64,000 nt of DNA from Novosphingobium acidiphilum DSM 19966 (GCF_000429005.1 NZ_AUBA01000017.1:19941-83940); one strand, 5' to 3'; numbered from the stretch's first letter, positions 54,809-63,585 are shown. Numbers and translations: made by a program. Notes: generated by a model not told the origin, from the letters alone.

Positions 54809-55756
54809 ATGCATGGCCATGACACCCTGACCAACACCGCAACGCGACGCCTCGCGGCGACGCTGCGCCATCGCGTGGCCTTGCCCATGGGCGTGATCGC
54901 AGTGGTCATCTTTGCCGCAGGCGCGGCCCGGGCGCAGGATACGCCACAGACCATCGTGTTTGTCGGCAACAGTTTTACCTATGGCGCCTATTCCCCGGTG
55001 TGGAAATACCGCGCGCAATCGGTGACCGACCTGAACGGTGGGGGGTATGGCGGGGTGCCCGCGCTGTTCAAGCTGTTTACCCAGGAATCCGGCCTGGATT
55101 ACACGGTCAGCCTGGAAACATCGCCCAGCAAGACATTCCAGTGGCATTGGGACAATCGGCAGGCGGTGCTCGATCGCGCGTGGGACCATGTGGTGATGCA
55201 GGGGTACAGCACGCTCGACCCGCAAAAGCCGGGCGATCCGGCCAGCACAATCGAATACACCCGGCGCCTTGCCGCGATGTTCGTGGCGCGCAATCCCAAG
55301 GTCGAAATCAGCCTGACCGCCACGTGGTCGCGCCCCGATCTGACCTATTTACCCACCGGGCACTGGTATGGCCAGCCGATCGCGCACATGGCGCTCGACA
55401 TCCGGCATGGCTACGATCTGGCAGCGCAGACCTCACCCGCCATCGACCGGGTGCACCCGGTGGGCCAGGCGTTTACCTGCGCCATCACCGGCGGGATCGC
55501 GGTTGCCAACCCCTATGAAGGCGTGCCGTTTGGCAAAGTCGATCTGTGGACCTGGGATCATTACCATGCCAGCGCGCAGGGCTATTACCTCGAAGCGCTG
55601 GTGATCTTCGCCGATGTGACCGGCAAAGACCCGCGCACACTTGGCGCAGGCGAAACCGCCGCAAACGAACTGGGTATAGCATCTGCCGATGCGGCGCGGT
55701 TGCAAAGTGTGGCGCACGATGCGGTGACCGACCCGGCTTGCGGCAAGGGCACCTGA
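54809..55756 (+). CDS. exported SGNH/GDSL-type hydrolase
   Basis: A 315-residue protein with an N-terminal hydrophobic signal (ALPMGVIAVVIFAAGAARA, cleaved near residue 43). The nucleophile block is IVFVGNSFTYGAYSP (GNS), and the catalytic D/H pair appears as TWDHYHASAQGYYLEA near the C-terminus. Such enzymes remove acyl groups from lipids or glycans. A preceding 26-residue basic stretch may mean the true start is the internal MGVIAVV. It converges on the BLUF gene with 38 bp between stops. Confidence 0.82.
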   Translation: MHGHDTLTNTATRRLAATLRHRVALPMGVIAVVIFAAGAARAQDTPQTIVFVGNSFTYGAYSPVWKYRAQSVTDLNGGGYGGVPALFKLFTQESGLDYTVSLETSPSKTFQWHWDNRQAVLDRAWDHVVMQGYSTLDPQKPGDPASTIEYTRRLAAMFVARNPKVEISLTATWSRPDLTYLPTGHWYGQPIAHMALDIRHGYDLAAQTSPAIDRVHPVGQAFTCAITGGIAVANPYEGVPFGKVDLWTWDHYHASAQGYYLEALVIFADVTGKDPRTLGAGETAANELGIASADAARLQSVAHDAVTDPACGKGT

Positions 55757-55794
55757 ACCAGGGCGGCATCGACGAATTTTTGCAGCGCTACGGC

Positions 55795-56853
55795 CTAGGA
55801 CGCTGTATTGCGGCGCTGTTCGATTAGCCAGGCCAGGCGCACGCTGGTGCCGGCGGCGCCCTTGCGGGCATGGTCGGCGCCCACCGATTGGGCGGTGGCG
55901 GCGGCTTCGGCAAACAGGCGGCCACCCACTGACACGACCATCGTTTCATCGGCTGTGGCCAACCGTGTCTTTTCAATGGTTTCGCGCAAGGTGGCCAGCG
56001 CGTGCTGGCGCGGCAGCGCGTCCGACAGCGCAATATCCACCGCATCGGGGTGCTGCGCGCGCACCTGTTTGGCAAGCGCTTCGTCGCTGTCAGGAAAGGC
56101 CATGTCGACGATCCAGCCGGCATCGGTAAAGATATCGCCCAGCAGCGTGGGGCCCAGGATATGCGGTTCGCCCGGCGCGGTGGCCAGCAGGATGCTGTAA
56201 CGACGCTTGCGAATGGTTTCGGCGGTCGAGCCTGCGTGGATTGCATGGCCGGCCAGTTGCAGCATGCTGAGACCGATGGTCAGGTCCAGCTCGGTGCAAT
56301 CGTCGGCCAGCCAGGCATCGCCCAGCGCACGCGCGCTGGGTTCGAGCAAGTGGGTGACCAGCGCATCGCTGACCCAGCCTTGTGCCACCAGATCGCCGAT
56401 CAGCGCGTTGAGCCGGCTGTCATCGCCCCTGAGCGCAAGCCGCGCGGTTTCAGCGATGTGGTCGGTCAGCGGGATCAGGCTGACCGCAGGGGCCGGCGCC
56501 AGTCGGGCCTGATCCGGGCTGCGGCTGTACAGCTGCATGTCCCATCCTGAAAACAGCCGCGCGGGAACGATATGCTGGCTTAACACCTCGATCGCGCCAT
56601 GCCTCGGATCGCGCTGGATCGATGACCAGATCTGGTCCAGCGCCTCGGGCGGGCCTTCGAGAGTTTGCAGATAACGGCCGCCATCGTAAAGCAGCATGCC
56701 GGTGATCCCCAGCTTGCGATTGCGCGCCTTGGCCTTGGCAACCAGGCGTTCCAGATCGGTCGCAGTGGGCTTGATGGTTGCCTCACTGCGATAGGTGACG
56801 CTGCCGATCCAGCCCACGTCGCCGATGCCAGCCTGCTCTGCCTGTGTCTGCAC
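55795..56853 (-). CDS. BLUF photoreceptor with C-terminal B12-binding-like (SCHIC-type) domain, AppA-like
   Basis: A 352-residue blue-light/flavin sensor. The GTG at 56851-56853 lies five bases after a perfect AGGAGG, so it is preferred to the GTG at 56910. From this start the BLUF residues fall at Y21 (TYRSEA), N45 (ARNRKLGITG), Q63 (YLQTLEGP), W104 and M106 (SGWDM), which are the key residues and the numbering of Rhodobacter AppA. Residues about 130-340 resemble a cobalamin-binding fold with helical cap (GEPHILGPTLLGDIFTDAGW), called SCHIC in AppA, where it binds heme. AppA's Cys-rich tail is absent. In Rhodobacter, AppA relieves repression of photosynthesis genes; the partner here is unknown. 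Confidence 0.85.
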   Translation of the reverse strand: MQTQAEQAGIGDVGWIGSVTYRSEATIKPTATDLERLVAKAKARNRKLGITGMLLYDGGRYLQTLEGPPEALDQIWSSIQRDPRHGAIEVLSQHIVPARLFSGWDMQLYSRSPDQARLAPAPAVSLIPLTDHIAETARLALRGDDSRLNALIGDLVAQGWVSDALVTHLLEPSARALGDAWLADDCTELDLTIGLSMLQLAGHAIHAGSTAETIRKRRYSILLATAPGEPHILGPTLLGDIFTDAGWIVDMAFPDSDEALAKQVRAQHPDAVDIALSDALPRQHALATLRETIEKTRLATADETMVVSVGGRLFAEAAATAQSVGADHARKGAAGTSVRLAWLIEQRRNTAS

Positions 56854-57035
56854 CGCATCCTCCTGCCCCGCCAAGGGCGTATCAGGCAAGCCAGCGCCTT
56901 CTTCGGGCACATCGGTTCAGCTTGCCTGGTTGCTGCGGCGCTTTCGACTCAGTGTAGCCGCCCTTTACGTAGCGTCCATTATGTCACCGCGATCGTCAAG
57001 TGGCGCCGGGGGCACGCTGCAGGCGTTGCCGGCCG

Positions 57036-57330
57036 TCATCGCGGGGGCGCCGCCGATCCGGCCAGCAAGCCACCGTCGACAGTGACTTCGCTGCCGGTCA
57101 TATACGTCGCCTCGTCGCTGGCGAGCAGCACCGCGATCGCGGCCACTTCATCGGGATCACCGAACCGGCGCAGCGGCGCATCGGCCACCATGGCGGCAAT
57201 GCGTTCGGCCCGGCCTGTGCCCTGGCCCAGCATCGCGTCCCACATCGGCATGAAAGCGGCTGGCAATCGCGCGGCCGATGCCGCGTGCGCCGCCGGTGAT
57301 CACGCATGTCTTTCCCGTCAGTCGGGGCAT
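57036..57330 (-). pseudogene. short-chain dehydrogenase/reductase remnant with internal deletion
   Basis: Only the two ends of an SDR are left. The N-terminal part (from ATG 57328-57330) reads MPRLTGKTCVITGGARGIGR, an intact TGxxxGIG cofactor loop, and runs to about residue 26. It then joins, out of frame, to a C-terminal part reading MPMWDAMLGQGTGRAERIAA, DPDEVAAIAVLLASDEATYM and TGSEVTVDGGLLAG. The middle of about 150 residues, with the Y-x-x-x-K active site, is missing, with the junction near 57250. A single deletion of about 450 bp, not a multiple of three, explains this. No functional enzyme can be made. Confidence 0.85.
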
Positions 57331-57508
57331 GGTCGGGGTCCGGGACAAGCAACAACAGGGGCTGCGGGGCAAACCCAGGCTATGACGCCATCGACCGTTT
57401 GGCGACGCCGCTTGCCCAAATGGCTGCTTGCCTCATGGGCGGGGTATGTTAATCGATTGATGAATTGAGCGGGTGCGCCACCACGCCGCCCGCGACAGGA
57501 GAGAACCG

Positions 57509-58705
57509 ATGGACCTGACTTTCACGCCCGAGGAAGAGGCGTTTCGCGACGAAGTTCGCACGTTTCTTAGCCAAAAGCTGCCCGCGCGCCTGTCCGACAA
57601 GATCCGCAAAAGCCAGCATCTGACCAAAGCCGAGATGGAGGAATGGCATGCCATCCTCAATGCGCGCGGGTGGCTTGCCAACCACTGGCCGGTCGAATGG
57701 GGCGGCACCGGCTGGAGCGTGATGCAGCGCTTTATCTTCGAAACCGAAACCGCGCTGGTGCATGCGCCGCGCGTGCTGCCGTTCGGGGTGTCGATGATCG
57801 GCCCGGTGCTGTTGAAATATGGGTCCGAAGCGCAAAAGCGCCGATGGCTGCCGCGTATCCTCGATGGCAGCGATTGGTGGTGTCAGGGGTATTCCGAGCC
57901 CGGCGCCGGGTCGGACCTGGCCAGCCTGAAAACCAGCGCGGTGCGCGACGGCGATCACTACGTGGTCAACGGGCAGAAGACCTGGACCACGCTGGCCCAA
58001 TACGCCAACATGATGTTCTGCCTGGTACGCACCAGCACCGAGGGCAAGCGGCAGGAAGGGATCAGCTTTCTGCTGATCGACATGGCCACGCCCGGCATCG
58101 AGGTGCGCCCGATCAAGCTGCTGTCGGGCGATCACGAGGTGAACGAGGTGTTCTTTACCGACGTGCGCGTACCCGTTGAAAATCTGGTTGGCGAAGAAAA
58201 CAAGGGCTGGACTTACGCCAAGTACCTGCTGACGTACGAACGCACCAATATTGCCGGGGTCGGCGCATCGATGGCGGCGTTTGGCGAATTGAAGGACATC
58301 GCCCGTACACAGCGCCGCAATGGCCGCCCGCTGTCGGAAGATCCGCAGTTTGCCGCGCGGCTCGCCCGGCTCGAGATCGAACTGGAAAACATGAAGACAA
58401 CCAATCTGCGCGTGCTGGTCGCGGCAGGCGCAGTTGCTGCGCCCACCGCGGAAAGCTCGATGCTGAAAATTCGCGGCACCGAAATCCGCCAGACGATCGA
58501 TGATCTGATGCGCCGCGCGGCGGGCACCCATGCCCGGCCGTGGATCCCGGAATCGTTCGAAGGCGGCTGGAACGGCGAACCCGTCGGCCCCGAATGGGCC
58601 GGCCCAGTCTCGACCCATTATTTCAACGACCGCAAGCTGTCGATTTTCGGCGGATCGAACGAGGTCCAGCGCGAAATCATTACCAAAGCCATTCTGGAGC
58701 TCTGA
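57509..58705 (+). CDS. acyl-CoA dehydrogenase, large-subunit type
   Basis: A 398-residue flavoenzyme of the acyl-CoA dehydrogenase fold. Domains in order: helical N-domain (from MDLTFTPEEEAFRDEVRTFL), beta domain with the FAD/substrate loop CQGYSEPGAGSDLASLKT and KTWTTLAQYANMMF, and C-terminal helices with YERTNIAGVG and IFGGSNEVQREIITKAIL. It resembles pimeloyl-CoA/long acyl-CoA dehydrogenase large subunits that work with a second ACAD. ATG 57509 follows a perfect ACAGGAGAG site. The partner starts three bases after its stop. Confidence 0.93.
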   Translation: MDLTFTPEEEAFRDEVRTFLSQKLPARLSDKIRKSQHLTKAEMEEWHAILNARGWLANHWPVEWGGTGWSVMQRFIFETETALVHAPRVLPFGVSMIGPVLLKYGSEAQKRRWLPRILDGSDWWCQGYSEPGAGSDLASLKTSAVRDGDHYVVNGQKTWTTLAQYANMMFCLVRTSTEGKRQEGISFLLIDMATPGIEVRPIKLLSGDHEVNEVFFTDVRVPVENLVGEENKGWTYAKYLLTYERTNIAGVGASMAAFGELKDIARTQRRNGRPLSEDPQFAARLARLEIELENMKTTNLRVLVAAGAVAAPTAESSMLKIRGTEIRQTIDDLMRRAAGTHARPWIPESFEGGWNGEPVGPEWAGPVSTHYFNDRKLSIFGGSNEVQREIITKAILEL

Positions 58706-58708
58706 CCT

Positions 58709-59821
58709 ATGGACTTTTCACTGGGTGAAGACCGCCAGATGCTGGCGGATTCGTTGCGGCGTTTTCTGGCCGACAAAGTGCCGTTTTCGGTGCGCAAGAC
58801 TGCCGCGTTCGAAGGCGCCGGCTGGTCGCGCGATATCTGGGGGCAGCTGGCGGAACTGGGCGCGATCGGCGCGCTGTTCGATGAAGGTGTAGGCGGGTTT
58901 GGCGGATCGCCGTTCGATGTGGCGGTGGTGTTTGGCGAAATCGGCCGGGGTCTGCTGACCGGGCCGTGGCTGGCGGCCTTGCAGGCGGGCCAGGTCCTGG
59001 GCGCAGCCGGACGCACCGACGATCTGGCCGCGCTGATCGATGGCACCGCCGTGATCACGTATGCCGAGGAAGAGGCCGACACCTGGTTCGATCCCGCAGC
59101 GATCACCACGCGCGCCACCGCGCAGGGCGATCGCTGGGTGCTCGACGGAGCCAAGACGGTAGTCGCTTATGCCGGCAGCGCCGATCGGTTGCTGGTGGTG
59201 GCGCGCGCCGACGCCGGGCTGTCGACTTTCCTGGTCGAACGCGATGCCCCGGGGATGACGGTGCGCGATTATCTGCTGGTTGATGGCGGATCGGCGGGCG
59301 ATGTCACCTTTGCCGCCACACCTGCCACTTTGGTGGGCGAGCCCGGCCATGCCGGTCCGGTGATCGAGGCGGCGCGCGCGCTTGGCCTGGTGGCGTTGGC
59401 GTGGGAAGCGGTGGCGGTGATGGATGCCCTGCGCGATCAGACGCTGGATTATCTGCGCACGCGCAAGCAGTTCGGCATTCCGATCGGCAAATTCCAGGCA
59501 CTGCAACACCGCATGGCCACCATGGCCCTGGAAATCGAACAGGCCCGCAGCGCCGCAATCAATGCCGCCGATCGCTATATCGGCACGCGGGTCGAACGCG
59601 AACGCGCCGCCAGCGCGGCCAAGGCGACCATCGGCAAGGCCGGGTCACTGGCCGCCGAAGAAGCAATCCAGATGCATGGCGGCATCGGCATGACATGGGA
59701 ACTGGCGATGTCGCACTATGCCAAGCGGCTGGTGATGATCGGTCATGAACTGGGCGACGAAGACCATCATCTGGCCCGCTATATCGAACTGGGGCACGAG
59801 CTGGAACAGGCCGAAGCCTGA
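58709..59821 (+). CDS. acyl-CoA dehydrogenase, small-subunit type
   Basis: A 370-residue acyl-CoA dehydrogenase-fold protein. It begins MDFSLGEDRQMLADSLRRFL and has the N-domain GAIGALFDEGVGGFGGSPFDVAVVFGEIGRGL, a divergent beta domain (DGAKTVVAYAGSADRLLVVARAD) without the usual SEP-AGSD loop, and the C-domain LDYLRTRKQFGIPIGKFQALQHRMA plus IQMHGGIGMTWELAMSHYAKRL. The weak beta-domain motif beside an intact partner suggests a heteromeric enzyme in which the two chains share FAD sites. The substrate is unknown. Confidence 0.92.
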   Translation: MDFSLGEDRQMLADSLRRFLADKVPFSVRKTAAFEGAGWSRDIWGQLAELGAIGALFDEGVGGFGGSPFDVAVVFGEIGRGLLTGPWLAALQAGQVLGAAGRTDDLAALIDGTAVITYAEEEADTWFDPAAITTRATAQGDRWVLDGAKTVVAYAGSADRLLVVARADAGLSTFLVERDAPGMTVRDYLLVDGGSAGDVTFAATPATLVGEPGHAGPVIEAARALGLVALAWEAVAVMDALRDQTLDYLRTRKQFGIPIGKFQALQHRMATMALEIEQARSAAINAADRYIGTRVERERAASAAKATIGKAGSLAAEEAIQMHGGIGMTWELAMSHYAKRLVMIGHELGDEDHHLARYIELGHELEQAEA

Positions 59822-59842
59822 TCCAACCTGCTGCAATGACAC

Positions 59843-59881
59843 GAAAACGGGCTCTGGAATGATATTTCTGGGCCCGTTTTC
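59843..59881. terminator. bidirectional-looking terminator after the acyl-CoA dehydrogenase operon
   Basis: GAAAACGGGC (59843-59852) pairs perfectly with GCCCGTTTTC (59872-59881); the loop is 19 bases. The stem ends in TTTT on the plus strand and mirrors this on the minus strand. It lies 22 bp after the operon's last stop. Confidence 0.75.
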
Positions 59882-59987
59882 ATGCTGAACCGCAGATAAA
59901 TGCCCGGCTCAGACAGTGTTAAAGCTTGCGCGCGTAATCCTGAACCGGTCGGCGGCGGATCGCCCCGATGATGAGGGAGCGGTTATC

Positions 59988-60317
59988 ATGTCAAAGTCAA
60001 ATCTGTTCGTTGTGTGTGCCAGCCTGGCCGCGCTTGTTTCGGTCAGCAGCCCGGCAATGGCTGAAACTTGGGGGCAAAAGCATCCGCGTCAGCACGAAGT
60101 GCTTTCGCGCGAACACCACCAGATCAAACGCATCAACCACGAACGTCGCGAAGGCGAACTGACCCGTGGCCAGGCGCGCGCGCTGCGCGCCGGCGATCGC
60201 GCAATTGCGCGGCAGGATCACGCCGACGCCCGTGCCAATGGCGGCCACATCACGCGCAAGGAACAGCGCCAGATGAACGCCGAGGAAAACGCCCAGTCGC
60301 GCGCGATCGGGCACTGA
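59988..60317 (+). CDS. small exported basic protein with repeated LTR-x-Q/E motifs
   Basis: A 109-residue protein with a signal peptide (MSKSNLFVVCASLAALVSVS, cleaved near AMA before ETW). The mature part is rich in His, Arg and Gln. It has two copies of a G-x-(L/I)-T-R-x-(Q/E)-x-R unit: REGELTRGQARALRAGDRAI and ANGGHITRKEQRQMNAEENA, about 33 residues apart, a pattern seen in small periplasmic proteins of unknown role that loosely recalls EF-hand spacing but lacks acidic calcium ligands. GAGGGAG precedes ATG 59988. Confidence 0.78.
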   Translation: MSKSNLFVVCASLAALVSVSSPAMAETWGQKHPRQHEVLSREHHQIKRINHERREGELTRGQARALRAGDRAIARQDHADARANGGHITRKEQRQMNAEENAQSRAIGH

Positions 60318-60363
60318 TCGGGCAATTTGAAGCATTGCGCCGGCGCCAGGTCGGCGCGATGCT

Positions 60364-61353
60364 TCAGCCGCCGTCTTCGCGACGCGAAAAGAAATAGGCG
60401 CCGACGGCCTTGGCCAGCGGGCTGGCCGGGTCTGTCCAGCGCAGCGGTGCACCCGGCACGTCGATCAGATCGCGCACCGGGTCGTAATCGTGGTCGGTCA
60501 GAATGTCGTAGCGCCCGGCATAATTGCGATTGGCCATTGTCCCGTGCCACAAGTGATAGGCGGTCTGCGGCACGTCACCCAGATGCGCGAACAGCCCCTG
60601 CGTGCCGACCGTTTCGGCCCATTGCCGGACATGGACCTTGTGCGCCTCGGTAAAGGATCGTCGTTCCAGATTGCGTTCAAGCTGGCCCATCAGTGCCAGC
60701 GCCACGATCGAATCGCTGCCGCCGATGACGTTGCCTTCGTAAAGGCCACAAGGCGCAAGCGCGTCGCGCCGGGCTGCCCAGGCAAAGCCGCGCACGTTAT
60801 AGACCTTGTGCTTGCTGGACATTCCGCCGCCGCGCTGGCCCCATTCGTTTTCCAGTTCATCGAACAGCCCGTCTCTGATCGATCGGGCGAATGACAGGCC
60901 GCTCAGCACCGGGCGGTAGTCGGCACATTGCGCGATCCCTACCGTATGGGGATCGATCTCCGGTGGCAGGTGGCACGCGGTGTCGAACAGCTGGATCATG
61001 CCGCCATGGCGATCGAGCGCGGCGCGCGCCCGGTCAGGCCAGGTGCAGTCGGAGAACAGCAGGTCGGCATCGACCCACGCGACATGGCTGACATGCGGCG
61101 GCAGCAACGACATGCCGATGTTGAGCAGCCGTTCCTTTTGCCAGATGCGGTCATCGCCACGCAGCCGCACCACGATGTCGGCATCGTCGTCATGCAAATC
61201 GCCCCGGCCATCCGGGCTCAATTCCACCACCATCAGCGGCGCAGCCAGATTGCGCCGGAATGCGCGAAAGTTGTGCAGCCGCCGGCGATAGCCGGCCGGA
61301 TTGTAATAGGCGCTCACCACCCATAGCGGATTGGCGGGATCACGCCCTGTCAT
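60364..61353 (-). CDS. glycosyltransferase-like protein with DxD motif
   Basis: A 329-residue protein that looks like a GT-A-fold glycosyltransferase: an N-terminal nucleotide-binding strand (LWVVSAYYNP), a central AWVDADLLF with a D-x-D metal motif, and GLYEGNVIGGSDSIVALALMG followed by YHLWHG, which recalls galactosyltransferase-type C-domains. No signal peptide or membrane helix is seen. The family and sugar donor are not certain. Its start overlaps the stop of the PaaK-like gene upstream by four bases (ATGA), so the pair is translationally coupled. Confidence 0.75.
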   Translation of the reverse strand: MTGRDPANPLWVVSAYYNPAGYRRRLHNFRAFRRNLAAPLMVVELSPDGRGDLHDDDADIVVRLRGDDRIWQKERLLNIGMSLLPPHVSHVAWVDADLLFSDCTWPDRARAALDRHGGMIQLFDTACHLPPEIDPHTVGIAQCADYRPVLSGLSFARSIRDGLFDELENEWGQRGGGMSSKHKVYNVRGFAWAARRDALAPCGLYEGNVIGGSDSIVALALMGQLERNLERRSFTEAHKVHVRQWAETVGTQGLFAHLGDVPQTAYHLWHGTMANRNYAGRYDILTDHDYDPVRDLIDVPGAPLRWTDPASPLAKAVGAYFFSRREDGG

Positions 61354-62738
61354 TGGCTTACCTCGCTATGGAACATCCGCAGCTTACCCGCTTTCGTGCG
61401 ATCAAGCGCCGGCACTGTTTCGATTGCGGTCTCGAACAGGCCACCCGATACGTGGCGGACCACGGCATCGACCCTGGTGCGTTCGTCGCCGGTCAAGGGG
61501 CGTGCCACCACGAGTTGCAGGACAAGCTGGGTCAAGCTGCGCTGCACCAGCCGGAATTCGCGGATCGCGGGGATCGATGACAGCCGATAGTGCGCAAGAT
61601 CGGCACGGCGGCGCTGCCCGTCGGGCAAGACCAGGTAATCCTGCGTGCGGCCCACCACGCGGCGCAGCGCCTGCAGCCCGCGCCCGCAGGCGCACGGTTC
61701 GGCCACTTCCGCCTCGTCTCCGATTTCATAGCGCAACAATGGCATCGCGAAATTGTGTAATGGCGTGATCACGACCCGGCCGATCTGCCCCGGTTTGCAG
61801 GGCGCACCATCGACGTCCAGCACCTCGACCAGGACCACTTCGGACTGCACATGCAGATTGGTCGATTGCGGGCATTGCAGCGCGATATACCCTGTTTCAC
61901 CACTGGTATAATTGTCGATGATCGGACAGCCGAATACGGCAAGGCAATCCTCGCGCAGTTCGTCGCTGACTTGCTCGGATGCGGTGAACACCGCCCGCAG
62001 CGGATCGATCTTGCCCCGGGTGTCGCGCAGATGCGCGATCAGCAACCGCAAGTAGGACGGAAACGTGTGCAGATAGGCGGGGCGCATTGTGCGCAAGAAC
62101 GCCAATTGCTGCGCAACGGGCAGTTTGGGGCTGAAAATGCCAAGACGTCCGGTTTTCCAGAACAGATTGGCGGGATGGCCCCAATCGGGCAGGATCAGCC
62201 CGTGCTTTGACCGGGCGGCGGCGGCCTGCTCGGGGGTCAGTGTGTCGGGCACGCCGCGCAGCCGCACCATATCGCCATCCGGGCGATCGCGGTGCCACAG
62301 TTCTTCGCGCAGGTTGATCGATTCCCACAGCACGCCATCAAGCGCGGTCTTGCGCACCCGCACGGGAATTCCCGACGATCCGCCCGAAGCCACAACCGAC
62401 GTCGGTCCGAACGCGGGCGGCACGATCCGGGCGTGCAACTGTTCCCCCAGTGCCTGGACGTCGGCTCTGGTCAAGATCGGCAACCGCCGCCATGCGGCTT
62501 CTGTCAGCCGCTTGCCCGGCGTGATCCCGACACGCCGCAGCCGATCGGTGTAATAGGGAACCGTGCCGGCGCAATGATCCAGCAGCCGGCCCAGCTGTTC
62601 GAACTGGACGCTGCGCATCCGCTCGGGCGGCCAAAACTGGCTGTGATCGTATTGCCGTTGCAGCGCCATCAATTCGGCTGCCCGGCCCGACAGGATCGCA
62701 GGATATGCAATGGCGGGGATTGCGGATCGAAAGACCAT
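61350..62738 (-). CDS. PaaK/CapK-like AMP-forming acyl-adenylate enzyme
   Basis: A 462-residue protein of the phenylacetate-CoA ligase-like adenylating family. It has VVASGGSSGIPVRVRKT (the P-loop-like motif), DNYTSGETGYIALQCP (the A5-type motif) and LLRYEIGDEAEVAEPCACGRGLQALRRVVGRTQDYLVLPDG, with the Cys-x-Cys found in PaaK/CapK proteins. CapK-like members occur in capsule and exopolysaccharide loci. With the adjoining glycosyltransferase-like gene, a role in modifying a surface glycan with an acyl or amino-acyl group is possible but unproven. Confidence 0.85.
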   Translation of the reverse strand: MVFRSAIPAIAYPAILSGRAAELMALQRQYDHSQFWPPERMRSVQFEQLGRLLDHCAGTVPYYTDRLRRVGITPGKRLTEAAWRRLPILTRADVQALGEQLHARIVPPAFGPTSVVASGGSSGIPVRVRKTALDGVLWESINLREELWHRDRPDGDMVRLRGVPDTLTPEQAAAARSKHGLILPDWGHPANLFWKTGRLGIFSPKLPVAQQLAFLRTMRPAYLHTFPSYLRLLIAHLRDTRGKIDPLRAVFTASEQVSDELREDCLAVFGCPIIDNYTSGETGYIALQCPQSTNLHVQSEVVLVEVLDVDGAPCKPGQIGRVVITPLHNFAMPLLRYEIGDEAEVAEPCACGRGLQALRRVVGRTQDYLVLPDGQRRRADLAHYRLSSIPAIREFRLVQRSLTQLVLQLVVARPLTGDERTRVDAVVRHVSGGLFETAIETVPALDRTKAGKLRMFHSEVSQ

Positions 62739-62794
62739 CAGGAATTGCCACCAAGCCCGTTCGTTGCGCGCACGACCCGATTGTCACACTGCCC

Positions 62795-62830
62795 TTGCAC
62801 ACCGGGGCCCGGTATGGCCCCGGTGTGCAA
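62795..62830. repeat. perfect 15-bp inverted repeat between beta-barrel and PaaK-like genes
   Basis: TTGCACACCGGGGCC (62795-62809) pairs perfectly with 62816-62830 around a six-base loop. It lies 14 bp after the stop of the minus-strand beta-barrel gene, so it probably terminates or stabilises that mRNA, although there is no T-tract on the minus strand. Confidence 0.6.
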
Positions 62831-62844
62831 ACGGCCCTGCAAGG

Positions 62845-63585
62845 TCAAAAGCGGTAGTTGACGCCAAACAGCACGCTGTCGGATTTTTCGCCGATGGGGA
62901 TGGCGCTGCCGAGCGAACTCGACCCCGACAGAGCGATCCCGCTGCTGGAAAAGGTCGTATGATCGTATTCGGCCTTCACGCTGATATGGCGGGTGATCGC
63001 ATATTCGATACCACCGCCTGCCAGCAGCCCCGTGCGGGTGCTCGACCCGGAAAATGCCACGCTGCTGTTGTCTGTGCCGGAATAATCATACTTGGCAAAG
63101 GCATAGCCCAGCTTGCCAAAAACCAGCAGGTGCTCGACGGCCAGGCCTGCGCGGGCCGACACATCGCCCCCCAGCGTGTTGCGCACGGTGATCGCGGTGG
63201 CGCCGGTATAGCCTTCGCCGCCGGTGTAGCTGTGTCCGGCCGACTGGCTGGTGCCGTGCAGCGATGCTTCAAGACCGACCACGACGATATGGCCCATCTG
63301 ATAGTTGTAGCCGACCTGCCCGCCGTAGGTGGTCCCGCGGTGATGGACGGTGTCGGCATCATGGCCGCCAAATTCACCGGCCGCCGAGGGCCCGTACCAC
63401 GTGGCATCGCCGGTGGTATGGCCAATGTCGGCGCCAATATAGGCCCCGGTCCAGCTGAACGCTTCGGCAGGCGGCGGCGACGCGGGTGCATCGGCATAGG
63501 CGGCCTGCGCCTGCAACAGGCCGCCGACCGCTGCGATACCCAACAGAAAACGGGCCGAGCGTGATGGTGTGGACGTATCGTTCAT
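62845..63585 (-). CDS. outer-membrane beta-barrel protein (opacity/Omp25-like)
   Basis: A 246-residue exported protein. The signal peptide covers about residues 1-31 (SARFLLGIAAVGGLLQAQAA, then YADA). The mature part starts SWTGAYIGADIGH, the opening of the Omp25/opacity-type porin family, and continues with eight predicted strands (GTTYGGQVGYNYQMG, LLVFGKLGYAFAKYDY, HISVKAEYDHTTF), ending SVLFGVNYRF with terminal Phe. The start MNDTSTPSRSARF at 63583-63585 follows GCAGGAG. Function unknown beyond an outer-membrane structural or porin role. Confidence 0.88.
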   Translation of the reverse strand: MNDTSTPSRSARFLLGIAAVGGLLQAQAAYADAPASPPPAEAFSWTGAYIGADIGHTTGDATWYGPSAAGEFGGHDADTVHHRGTTYGGQVGYNYQMGHIVVVGLEASLHGTSQSAGHSYTGGEGYTGATAITVRNTLGGDVSARAGLAVEHLLVFGKLGYAFAKYDYSGTDNSSVAFSGSSTRTGLLAGGGIEYAITRHISVKAEYDHTTFSSSGIALSGSSSLGSAIPIGEKSDSVLFGVNYRF

